From the NCBI GenBank assembly GCA_030568195.1, contig JAJLTO010000002.1:1426001-1490000 (forward strand): a stretch of DNA of 64,000 bases. Reading direction: 5' to 3'. A program made the position numbers and the translations under genes. This DNA comes from Dipodascopsis uninucleata var. uninucleata. Taxonomy: Eukaryota > Ascomycota > Lipomycetes > Lipomycetales > Lipomycetaceae. Positions 1 to 10,142 of this stretch are shown piece after piece (the first letter of the stretch is position 1; every line of letters begins with the position of its first letter). The notes beneath the pieces are model-generated. The model saw nothing but the letters and a program-made list of their open reading frames with translations, had not been told where the DNA came from and searched no databases.

Positions 1-310
1 CGGTAGCCAGGCTTATATCCATCTGGTATAAACGAGTGACAGTTGGAACCTGTAAATATCAATTAGAATTAATGCATTTCCAACAATCAAGGAAATTCTG
101 CGTCTGAATGTCATTCAACTTAATAGGTTCAGCGGAGGTGAAATTAAGTCGATCCCGACATACGCATAGTAACATCATCACTCCTTCCCTTAGCAGATTA
201 CTTACTGATCGCAAAAATCTTCTGTATAGGTGAATTGTAGCCAATCGAGCCTTCGATGGATTTGTGAACATCTTTGTTGGCACTGCCAAATGAGTTGGCT
301 TAGTCGGCAT
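1..310 (-). CDS. NDUFA6: NADH dehydrogenase (complex I) LYR subunit NDUFA6/B14, 5' part only
   Basis: Accessory subunit of mitochondrial complex I that binds acyl carrier protein through an LYR motif. Exon 1 (206-310) encodes 35 residues including the LYR signature IHLYRRFLRS. A GTAAGT donor follows, and the acceptor TTTACAG leads into exon 2 (49 to 1), which reads VPTVTRLYQMDIS and then leaves the window. The joined sequence matches the family pattern of LYR helix followed by PEI/VxTLYxLDxP. The ATG at 310 is chosen because the protein then starts like family members; an upstream ATG at 397 would add unrelated residues. The gene is divergent from the mitochondrial hydrolase that starts at 744. 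Together with NDUFS5 further on, it indicates a fungus that kept complex I. Confidence 0.82.
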
Positions 311-743
311 CTTGGTTAACGTTCTACTTTCTAAATCGCCGAAAGACGGAAAAAAATTAGTTATTTCTCTGCATTCATAATAAGTCTGGTTAAACAAGCC
401 CCTATATTCATCTCAAATAGCTTATATACTTACCTTTTCTTTATAGTCACGTAAATCACTTTAATTGAATGGCCGTTTTGTACCGAATATATTATAAAGA
501 TTGGTCAAGCGTCTAAAAACAAATGTGAAGACAAATATTCGTACGTAAATTTAGACGGACGCTAATTCGCTACTCATATGTTACCCGGACACCATACGAC
601 TTCGTCGATGCTACTTCATAGAAGTAAATTATAATCATATCCCCAAAAGCATGACTAACAAAACGATATTCTACTTGATCCGAAAGTGAAATACAATATT
701 AACTATCTAGTATAAGAGGTACAGGTATAGATTGATATATAAA
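311..743. other. Divergent intergenic region between NDUFA6 and ABHD11-like genes
   Basis: About 430 bases separate two outward-facing genes for mitochondrial proteins, so this probably holds both promoters. It is A+T-rich. No ORF, RNA gene or convincing named motif was seen. A TTTATAG-like acceptor near 440 could belong to a 5'-leader intron, but that is not supported by anything else. Confidence 0.5.
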
Positions 744-2051
744 ATGAGTTGTGAAGTTTTAAGGCAGAGGAGCCTCATAATACTAAACAATAATCGACAT
801 TACCGAATGAACAGTCTACAATGGTCTCTTAGTAGATTTGGAACACGGCCAGTGACCGAGTTTCTTGGTATTGCACCGAAGTTATATTCTACTTCGACAA
901 GTACTGAACCTATTAATACTGCATTTCTTAAGATTCCTGCTCCTGAAGGTGCTCAAGCTAAGAGTGCTCCAATAGTTGTACTTCATGGATTTTTAGGTTC
1001 GAAGATGAATAACAGATCTGTATGCAAGTAAGTACTACAATAATGTCCACTACGCCTTGATAGCTTGTACGAATCTCTATTTGGACGAGATAGATTTGTT
1101 ATTCTAATTGTTAATATTATTATCTAGACGATTTGCGAAAGAGTTGGGAACAACAGTGTATGCTTTGGTAAGTTTCATTTCTATAGTTTTATATGCCATT
1201 AGTCCAGATTCTAATAGACTTACTAGGATCTTCGAAATCACGGTGACAGTCCTCATACCAAAGTTCATGACTACCCTCATCTTGCTCTGGATGTGGAGAA
1301 TTTTATTGATACACACGTAAAAGAGCCTTGCGTGATATTGGGTCATTCAATGGGTGCAAAGACCGCAATGGCTGTAGCATTGCGTCGCCCAGATATTACT
1401 GATACAATGATTGCAGTGGACAATGCACCAATTGACAAGGCTGTATCATCTGAAATTCCCAGATACGTACAAGGATTACTACTTATCGAGAAACTGAAGC
1501 TTAAAAGTACCAAAGCGGCCTTTGAGTTCCTCGAGAAATATGAGAAGGTACGTCATTTCCAATCCTACAATCCGTGTTTACTTGTTATATTAACGCAAGA
1601 TACTAGAGTGCGGAAATCCGTCAGTTCCTACTTACCAATACTAAAATAATGCGAGATGGTACCGTCGGATTTAGGGTTCCCTTGAAAACTCTAGCCCGCT
1701 CACTTGATCATATTGCTGAATTTCCTTTTAATGCAGCCAAAGATCGCTACGAAGGTCCTTCACTCTTCGTGCGAGGAACCAAATCAGCTTAGTATGTAAC
1801 ATAGTTTACTTCTTTTCTTATATTTCTAATACTCTTCTATAGTGTTCCCGATGAGGCTATTCCTACAATCGGATTATTCTTTCCTAAATTCGTTTTGAAA
1901 GATGTCGATTCCGGTCATTGGGGTATGTTTCACTCTTACTTTCGAAGATACAGGATCCAATTAACCATCTCTCTTTATAGTTATTTCAGAGAAGCCAGCA
2001 GAGTTTGTAGAAATAGTTGAAGAGTTTCTCACAGGATCTCTCGAGGAATAG
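744..2051 (+). CDS. Mitochondrial alpha/beta hydrolase, ABHD11/Imo32 family
   Basis: Serine hydrolase of the alpha/beta fold, 326 residues in six exons: 744-1027, 1128-1167, 1227-1547, 1607-1791, 1843-1922 and 1981-2051. The N-terminus is basic and serine-rich, fitting a mitochondrial presequence. The body has the oxyanion strand VVLHGFLGS, the DxRNHGDSPH segment typical of ABHD11, the nucleophile elbow LGHSMGAK (serine near residue 149) and the C-terminal catalytic histidine in DSGHWV. Family members lie in the mitochondrial matrix; mammalian ABHD11 protects lipoylated 2-oxoglutarate dehydrogenase, while the yeast Imo32 role is less clear. The ATG at 744 is the first in frame. The exact substrate cannot be read from the sequence. 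Confidence 0.9.
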
Positions 2052-2283
2052 CTGAATCTAGAAATGTATATAAGAATGGGATATAGACTTCATTATAGAT
2101 AATATAAGTTTAAGTATAATTGTTAGTCTTACTTAATGAGATTATATTAAAAATCAGACCACAAATAAAACTACGAATATTACGCTACTATGACCAACAC
2201 GATACATGATAATAAGAAATGTATACCTAATTTATTTTTATATGACCTTTTAATATTACATATACAAGCATCAAACAATTCGT

Positions 2284-3452
2284 TTAAACAGACTCAAGAA
2301 TTGTCTCCTTGAATTCACGCTCAACCTTCTGACCAGTCTCGGAAGAACCAGCACCCTCACCATGAAGGGCAAGTAGAGCGCCAAGATCGAACTTAGGCTG
2401 TTTGAGGAGCTTGACCTTTCTAATGTAAACGTTCTGAAGAGGATAGATACCATGGCAAGCCTTCTCAATCTCACGACCAATAACCTCAGGAATGAGTTTG
2501 CTGGTAAGCTGAGCAAGTGTACCGCTAGTAGCCTGACGAGTCATGATTTCAGTCATCTTCTTTCTGATCTGACGAATCTGAGAAGACTGAGCATAGGTGG
2601 TCTTTTTAATCTGATTTGGCATCTTCTTGGTGAAGGCAATAGCAAACAAACGAAGATAATAATCATCAGTGGTCTTAACAGTGACATTGGCCTCGATAAG
2701 AGACTGCCACTTTCTGACCAATGATCGAAGCTTGTCAGAAGTGAAGTCCAATCCATGGAAGTTAGTCAAGCCGTTCTTGCCCTGGATTTCGTCTACACGG
2801 AGCTTAACCTTACGGAAAGCGTGATCCTCCTGACCACCCTGCAGATCAGCCAAGGAAATCTCAATAATACGTCCTTTAAGAGCATCGTTGGCATTCTCTG
2901 TGATTTAAAGAGTTCATAGTTAGCTAATCATCCTTCACATAATGAAAATAAAAAAATTATATTAACATACTCAAACCAGTTGAGCGGTTGACCAGCGTCT
3001 TACCGACATCACGATTCTCGAACATGGAAGGTGCCTAATATCAAGAAATTAAAATTTACTCCACAATACATCGTAAATACATCAATATATCTTACCTTCA
3101 AACTGTACCAGTCCTTTCTTGCGAAAGGGTCCTGAACTTTCTTCTTGATGCCCTTCTGTATAACGATGAAAAATTAACATTAGCAATCGAAAATTTCATC
3201 GTAATTGACTGAATACATTAAAGGCCAGCTAATCAATCATCCAACTGTATAGCCAAGCAAACTCTTCATGTTCAATCAGAGAAATTAGAGTATAAAATAT
3301 CTTCTAAGACCTACCTTTCCCTTGCTCAGTCTTTTATTCTTTCCCACAGCTGTATCAATTAAAATGTTAGCAGTCTATACTACATGTAATTTATAAAAAG
3401 AAAGGATATCCATGCTCGTTTTCCCAATCCCTCCATTAGAATACTCACCCAT
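2284..3452 (-). CDS. RPS1: 40S ribosomal protein eS1 (S1/S3Ae)
   Basis: Small-subunit ribosomal protein, 5 exons on the minus strand: 3449-3452, 3315-3349, 3096-3155, 2971-3034 and 2284-2897. The start [19 protein letters not shown] and the later stretches [20 protein letters not shown] and SLADLQGG are near-invariant in eukaryotic eS1. The first coding exon carries only ATGG; the second base triplet is completed across the intron, so gene finders may miss the start. The large last exon holds about three quarters of the protein. Upstream lie a TAGGGTTT/AAACCCTA telobox-like element and a near-HomolD box, both known from fungal ribosomal protein promoters. The exon sum is a multiple of three and the identification is secure. 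Confidence 0.97.
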
Positions 3453-3616
3453 GATTAATTACTCGATGCACAAGGCTAAATGTCGACGAAACCGTAGATT
3501 GTAATATAAAAAAGAATATATCTAAATCTTCGAACCAAATAGTATACTAAATTTTGGCGTTGACAATTTCTCTTGCATGTTACGTTACGTCCACAAGTTC
3601 CAATACTCTGTATGAA

Positions 3617-3623
3617 GTGACTG
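3617..3623 (-). promoter_or_regulatory. HomolD-like box upstream of eS1
   Basis: Reads CAGTCAC towards the gene, about 165 bases before the eS1 ATG. HomolD (CAGTCACA/G) is the core promoter element of fission-yeast ribosomal protein genes. Here the eighth base is T rather than A or G, so the match is seven of eight. A function is inferred from position only. Confidence 0.35.
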
Positions 3624-3681
3624 CTTTTTTCTCGAAAACTGTAAATCTATCTTAAGGACTCTGCTTACTCGTAGTACAATC

Positions 3682-3697
3682 AAACCCTATAATAGGG
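3682..3697. promoter_or_regulatory. Telobox-like inverted element upstream of eS1
   Basis: AAACCCTA lies about 230 bases before the eS1 ATG and overlaps a perfect inverted repeat CCCTAT-A-ATAGGG (3685-3697). Tbf1-type Myb proteins bind TTAGGG/AACCCTA boxes in many ascomycete ribosomal protein promoters. The same octamer recurs upstream of eIF4A at 39131-39138. Confidence 0.35.
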
Positions 3698-5218
3698 CTA
3701 TATAACATTCGAATCCACTTAAAAATCTTCAATGTACTACTAAACTAATCGTATGACGAGATCACGTGATTATGATTCAGAAAAATGTCTATAAGCACAC
3801 CAAGATTCATAGATATGTATTCTTCGGTTAGCAGTTTTTCGGAACAAGAGTGCCATACAGACGGCGAAGAGTATATTTACCGACCTGGATATGGTCTTGA
3901 TACAGATCTCTCAATAGAATTATTATAGGGCGGTAGGACCATTAAAATCTTGGTCAGTTTGTTAGAGAACAGCAAAGTTTGTAGACTTCATTTTGGCATC
4001 AAAGTAACAGTTGAAGGAGGCTAACAGGACTTACTGGCTCTTACATATATCGTCTGAAGATATCAATATCTATATCGATTAGTTTGGAAAGAGTAAAGAT
4101 GCATAGCCTGTGGTATATTTCATAATTTTTGTTATCAATCAAATTATAACAGTTGTAAGTTATACAGCGTGGTAAGCAGTGCCATACCCCAATCAAGTGC
4201 TAAAAGACTCTTGGGTCTGATCATCTGCATTTGCTTTTCTCTATTTACTATAAAACAAAGAAGTATCAGACTCCAAAGTTCTATTTTAAATATATAGTTG
4301 AGAGAATGCAGTCAACTATGTATAATTATTGCTGACCGCCTTGCTATCAATAGAGACTAGGAGTATATATTTTACTATGATACTTTGGTTTCGTACAGGT
4401 TCACTTTTTGTAATTTATATGTAGGGAGTCACCGCATTATTAGATCACGAAGTGGTACCGAGTTCTACGGCTTAAGCACCTGCGGAAGAATGCGTGGCGT
4501 AATTTACTGAAATAAAAGCAAAAGTGCATAGAATAGTAATGGACTGGCCGACCATTATCCGGTCGTGATTACTTTCTGCGGTCAAAATTTAGCCCAGTTG
4601 CCAAGTGACTCTATCTACTGAGTGTCTTTCTTCGCAAGTGGATCACATTTATAAAGGAAGTCGTCAAGAATGACACAATGTCTAGCTTTGTTTTGAGACG
4701 CTGGCAAGTACCTTTTTGATTTTCGAATAGAGCATACAGTTACAACCTCAATTCCAGTTATAAAAATTAAGACACCTAACTAAGCCCACTCAAAAATTTA
4801 ACAGTATTAGAAGCAAATATGCGTATATCACCAAATTTCCAAGTAACATTGTTAAAAGAGGTTATCATTCCATAAGTTCACTCTAATCAGACTCTATTTC
4901 TTCGAAAAGGTGATTGCCATTCGTTATATCTGCTCTCATTAAAAGTTTTTTAACTTCTATCTACCCGCCTCCGGCTACTCTGTTGTCCTCTATTAGTACC
5001 TACAAAATTTGTACTCCGCTTTGATATTAATAGTAAATAATTCATCAAACAGTCGGTTTTACAACGTAATGAGCTCCAGATAGACAGATAATGGTGGAGA
5101 ATGATTTTACGTTGATCAATAGAATGGAAAAACTCATATTTTCGTAATATTCCTGTTTGTCCGCCTGTTTTGCTATATAATATGATAACGGAAGTTTGAT
5201 TTGGTAAAGGCGATAATA

Positions 5219-8043
5219 ATGTATGCACACGGGAGCCTATTGAAATCAGCATCAACTTCTTCTAGTGGTCAACAATCACCACAACAGTCTCAGCAACACC
5301 AACACCAACAACAGCAGAAGCAGCAGCAGCAACAACAACAACAGCAACACCAAAACCAACAGCAACAGCAATCGCAACGCCATCAGCGTCATCTTATCCA
5401 ACATCAACCACAGCAACAAATATCGCAGCAGCTGCAGGAAAAACAGTTACAGCAACGTTTGGCACAAGCTAACACTCCAAGCCAATCGCTTCATAGCCGT
5501 CAGCAGCAGCTATTTTCGCAAATACACAAGCCTCTAGCAGGCGCTAATGCCAGCTCATTAACGTCTTCAGGACCGTCATTTGGTACTGATCTGCGAACTG
5601 GTAGAATAACGCAACTGCAGCTGCAGCCGTCAGGAGTAGGTGGACATGCATATGGACTACGTCTACAGCATCAACACGACGGCTTTACATCGACCGGAAA
5701 TTCTAGAACTGTAGCTACTACTGGGTTAAATTTAGGGTCAACATCTTCTCTGGCTTCTGTTCAGTCACAGGTATCGCAATTATCAATGCACTCTCAACAA
5801 CAGAGGCAAGTGCAGAACGCAATTGGACGTGAGAATCCTGGTTCTAACCAGCGACAGCAGCTAGCATCTCCTTTTTTGTCTGTTCACGGACAAGGATGTA
5901 ATAGTAATAGCAGTACAAATAGTAATCAAGCCAGCGGACCTGGAAATACTAGTATAAGCGGTAGCCAGAACGGCAATAAGAATAACAGTAACAGTAGCGC
6001 TGGAACACCTGGAACACCTGGAATGGCAACAACTGGAAATTCAGCTGGATCGAGCCCGGCAGTAGGAAAAGTTACCAGCAGCTTTCATGGTCGTGATGAC
6101 TTCGGATTAAAGGCTTATGTGATGACACCTCCAGTGGGCGTTGCTCCACTACTTAAAGACAATACTGAAGGTATGATCTATTTTCTCTATATCTTTTTAT
6201 AGGAAGTTTAGTGAGCCTTTAGGAAATGAGGTATTGGGATAGTTGTATGGTTCCTATGAGCTCGAAATCTCGGAATCCTAACAAGAATGTGAAAAGTAGG
6301 AGATGAGATTTACTAATGTTATAATAATACTCTTTAGCGGGGTATCCTGATTTCTACCCGTGGATTGGAACACATCCGGAAGATCTCCTTACAGAGAACT
6401 ATATTCAACATGGATATGAGAACAAACCATTCTTATCTGTAAGTCCTGCCGCTATGAAATTATTGTGACACTGATATTAGTATATTTGCTCATGTTAATA
6501 AAATTTTGCATAGAATGAAACTGGATCTGCGAGGCAAACTCTATATGCAACTCTGCGGCAGAAATCGTCACTTGCCGCCCTGTCAAACTTCATGATGACT
6601 TCCTTAGACGAGCGACATGAATTGAACAGAATACGTGGTCCATCTACATTTAAGCCGCCACCACGAGTTACGTTAACGGATCACAAAAGAGAGTCCTGGC
6701 TGCAAGATTTAGCATCTGCAGCGGTACCCCTCCGAAGGCTTTCACGCACCATTCCTCATGGTATAAGAAACAAAGTTTTGATTGAACAATGTTGTAATAA
6801 GAGCGTACCAATGCATCGTGCAGTATGGTTCGCGCGTTGTGTTGGTGCAAATGAGCTTAGAGGTCTAAAGCGGAAAGGTACTCATACTTCAGTAGCAGAG
6901 GCAGAGGTTCAATGGATAAGAGAATGGAGCGTCCAGCTTACAAATGTCATTGAAAAAATAGCATCGGAGTGTGGTATAGAGCCAAATTGGAGACAAAAAA
7001 TGGATTATATAATACGATTTGCATCCCATCTTTATTACGAGGACTTGATCGATAGAAACTATTTTTTGGACTGGACTATTTCAGCTCTAGAAAAGAGTTC
7101 AAAGGAGCGGATACCTCTTCTTATTGTAATTGTGAGAACAATTTGGTTGGAAATGGTAAAGGTTACAGGCAAGGTTCGACGACTGAGCGAAGTCCTCTTG
7201 GAGCATATAAAGTCTGTGGGACAAGAAGAAGAAGAGAATCAGAATAGCATAGAGCGAACCTTGATGGATAAGCTCTGTGACTGTGCGTGGGAGCTTACCG
7301 AGATTAGTAATGACGCTTTTGTAATACCTGAAAGATGGTTAAGCAACCGTAGCATATTACAAAAGGCACTCTTACGAACAGGAAAGCCAGGAGCAGAGAA
7401 ATTATTTGAAAAGATAGCCCTTAAAAATATTTGCCTGTCTCAATCTCTGACGGCTGATGCCACGGGTAATAGTGTGACAAGTGAAGAGGAGCATCGCGAG
7501 GAATTGATACGAGTATTACGAAATGCTAGTACGCCATATGATACGGAGCAAATATCGGACGAATTTATGCTTACTATATCTGTTGGTAATAATCCAACCA
7601 GTGACATGTCTAGAGCAGTAGGCGTACTGTTTGAATGGGCAGTCTGTGGATTTCATGGCCAGATGGAAAGAATTGATTTAGCAACCTCAGTGTTGGCAAA
7701 ATGGAGTTCTTCCAAAGCAAAAGAGGTTTTTGAAGCTGTCTTTTGTCTATTCGATGGAAAGACAAACAGCAGTGATGTCGACGCAGAAATGCTTAAAGTA
7801 TTTCTAAGGCTATTAGTCGAAAAGGGTGTCGTTGTGGTTGATCAATACATTCGTCGTGTTATTTCACGGGGTATTTTATTGTCAAATCACCCTGAAAAGA
7901 TGCAAGGACATGCGTTTGTTTTGATGCATCTACCTTTTAGGGGTTATCCTAAATATATCCAAAATCAACGCGATATATTGTTGACGAACATCGATAAACA
8001 GACAAAATTGAAGAATGAAGGTGATGTAAATATTGAAATGTAA
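5219..8043 (+). CDS. MED12: Mediator kinase-module subunit Med12 (Srb8), short form with N-terminal poly-Q
   Basis: Subunit of the CDK8 module that regulates RNA polymerase II. Three exons: 5219-6170, 6338-6438 and 6514-8043, giving 860 residues. Residues from about 17 to 80 are mostly glutamine with some histidine and serine, followed by a Ser/Asn/Gly-rich linker to about residue 285. The Med12 domain then begins: YPDFYPWIGTHPEDLLTE, NYIQHGYENKPF, the partner-binding helix region LSRTIPHGI and the hallmark AVWFARCVGANELRGLKRKG. After that comes a helical stretch to the end. The protein is much shorter than typical fungal Med12 (about 1,200-1,600 residues), so the C-terminal part is missing or reduced. 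The first ATG in frame is at 5219. Family assignment is firm; completeness of the 3' end is less so. Confidence 0.9.
5270..5457 (+). repeat. CAA/CAG-rich tract coding poly-glutamine in MED12
   Basis: An irregular run of CAA, CAG and CAC codons inside exon 1 encodes a glutamine/histidine-rich N-terminus. The longest uninterrupted glutamine run is nine or ten residues. Mixed CAA/CAG usage suggests selection for the residue, not fresh slippage. Confidence 0.9.
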
Positions 8044-8742
8044 ATAAGCATGATTGTATTTTTAATCTATTCATATCGATAATATTAAATATCGGCTATT
8101 TCTCTTCATGTTAAATGCTTCATTAATATTTTTTCTTCCGTTCCCTTCATCTTCTATATGCGATATATGATATGCTCATTTATGTCACTTATTTTCCTAT
8201 TGTTATATACTGCTCGTGAGTTATCAAATTCATACTTTTTGATTGGTTTAATTTGTGCCTATCTGAATTTCAGATAAAATGAAGTATTTTATTTATGATC
8301 GAGACTCTCGTCTATCCACTTTTTGGGGAAAGAATATGATGATTAAAGTATTTGTTAAATGAATACAACGACCTAAAACGAGATGCCAAAACAAAACAAA
8401 AGGAAATATAAGACAATATGCTATAATCTCTGCTAATGGCAAATAAGATAAGCCAAGCAATGTAAATAAAAAAATTATCGTAGAAGATACCACAGCAACA
8501 TAAATTTTTCAAAATCCAAACTCTCCATGCAATCCAGCAATCAACTAATAAGAACCAAGCAATATCAAAACCACCTTGTAACTATCATTAGAATAACTTC
8601 GTAGTAGCAGGTAACAAAATCATTAACTACAGCAGCGGCGAAAAGCTTCCTTCATCATTACTACTCTTAAATCTTAAGAGGTATAGAAGTTCATCCTATC
8701 AATAACCCCATTGTCACAACCTGCTCATCAATCTCTCTCGTT
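8044..8742. other. Convergent intergenic region after MED12 and CTR genes
   Basis: About 700 A+T-rich bases between two gene 3' ends. Two overlapping minus-strand ORFs (8293-8512) encode hydrophobic residues only because the sequence is T-rich on that strand; neither resembles a known protein. Nothing else was seen. Confidence 0.5.
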
Positions 8743-9366
8743 TCAATGACAGGTATTGCCTCTGACAGCTGTGGTACCTATATTTCCAGAAGTCTGCTGC
8801 GGTAAGCGATGCTTACTTCCAAACAAGAAAAATCCTATGAATGCACCTATGACAACTGCAGCCATTATAATACCATTATAAGACATAAAAATGAGCATCA
8901 GGAAGAATGAATAAAGAACTTGAAATGCATATAGAAGTGAAAGTATCAGTCTTATGTAAATACTTCGTCTCGGTATATACGATGCCATTAAAAGTGGTGT
9001 TGTCTCATTGCCAACATCCTCAAACTTCAACTGTTGTATGCTCTGCTCATATCTACGCGTCATTTCACGTAATAGCTCATAACAGATTCCAAGACCAACT
9101 ACACCAAGAAACGTCAATGCCAGAATACCTTTTGATGACACTTGCCACCAGTTGAAAACTACACACATATCCATAGCATCCCAAGTAAAAAGCATCTAGG
9201 CAGTAATATTGTAGGTTAGCAAGAGCACCATGCTCAAGAGTAATATAAAGACTAAAACACTTACATTCATAGAGCACGCACTTACTCCATGAAGGACGTC
9301 ACCATGAGCGTCAGTGATATTTTCATTTGAGTTGAACTTCAGACTCTCAGACCAACTCGTTGACAT
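8743..9366 (-). CDS. CTR-family copper transporter
   Basis: High-affinity copper(I) importer of 184 residues in two exons (9265-9366 and 8743-9195). The exon junction restores ACSMNMLFTWD, the methionine-rich entry to transmembrane segment 1 seen in fungal Ctr4/Ctr5-like proteins. Segment 2 contains the MxxxM copper filter (MLIFM) and segment 3 a GxxxG packing motif (GAFIG). The C-terminus ends in TCH, a likely copper-binding cysteine/histidine pair. Such proteins work as trimers in the plasma or vacuolar membrane. The short N-terminus has few Met motifs, which could favour a vacuolar or partner-dependent role. TTTGCTC motifs upstream suggest copper-dependent control. Confidence 0.93.
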
Positions 9367-9640
9367 TTTGTATACGCGTATTTGTATGCGTGCGAATATA
9401 TGTAGTATGAATGAATAGTAAATGAATTAGACAGGCTTGTATATTATACAGACTCAGATAACTAAAGCTTTTATATATTTCAAATTCTGTATGCAACACT
9501 TAGTTATGTGATATACTTCTATGAGAGAAATCGATTTCCCTTATTTTTCGAATACACAATCCGTAATATATATGACTCGGACTTATAAATCCTGAGATAT
9601 GTCAAAGGGGTGGGACTTTCGGACAGATGTGATCTCAAAA

Positions 9641-9647
9641 GAGCAAA
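9641..9647 (-). promoter_or_regulatory. Copper-response-like motif TTTGCTC upstream of CTR
   Basis: TTTGCTC on the gene's own strand, about 275 bases before the CTR start. It equals the core of the Mac1 copper-response element found before yeast CTR and FRE genes. A seven-base match alone is weak evidence. Confidence 0.35.
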
Positions 9648-10124
9648 TTTGAGAGATATTAAGAACGTGTCAATATGACTATCTCCGCAGTGCAGACGGC
9701 GCTTACGATGACAATATTGACAACAAAGGAAAACAGCCTATAGCCCGCCCTTCCTATTCTTATAACAGTCGCGTAAATAGGGGTGATTTAGGAACGAAAT
9801 AAAATCAAAAGTCCTTAGATAGATATTGCTATTATTACGGCAAACATCCAGTGATAATTCTTGCTTAAGGTATCTTCAAGAAATAAGCATCAAGTTTGAG
9901 ATTCAGGAATGAATAGAAGAGAGAATACGTTATTATATTGCTTGACGTGTCAAGGTGTTGAATAAGCGAATCTCGTTACACATAGAGTAGCTTATTATCG
10001 TACCGCGCCGATCTGAAAGATGAAGTAGTCTCCCGACAAACAATTCAGTCAGAGCGGTCCTAAATTTTTCTCACCCTACTAAAAATAAGAGTTGTCAGCG
10101 TTGGTCAGTGTTCTAGTGTGTATA

Positions 10125-10142
10125 TTTGCTCTTAATTTGCTC
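10125..10142 (+). promoter_or_regulatory. Tandem copper-response-like motifs
   Basis: Two copies of TTTGCTC (10125-10131 and 10136-10142) start 11 bases apart, roughly one helical turn, about 760 bases upstream of the CTR start in the same gene-free block. The yeast Mac1 element usually works in pairs. The assignment is by motif identity and position. Confidence 0.35.

Larger units (their letters stand above)
3453..5218. other. Divergent intergenic region between eS1 and MED12
   Basis: About 1.77 kb without a supported gene. The 250 bases next to eS1 hold the telobox-like and HomolD-like elements listed separately. The rest is A+T-rich, stop-dense in all frames and shows no tRNA boxes or repeat that I can recognise. 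Two overlapping minus-strand ORFs near 4950-5255 look like chance. Confidence 0.5.

Noticed and set aside
8293-8512. Two overlapping hydrophobic minus-strand ORFs after MED12
   Set aside because: Both are read from the same A+T-rich convergent region in different frames; no family match and no splice links.
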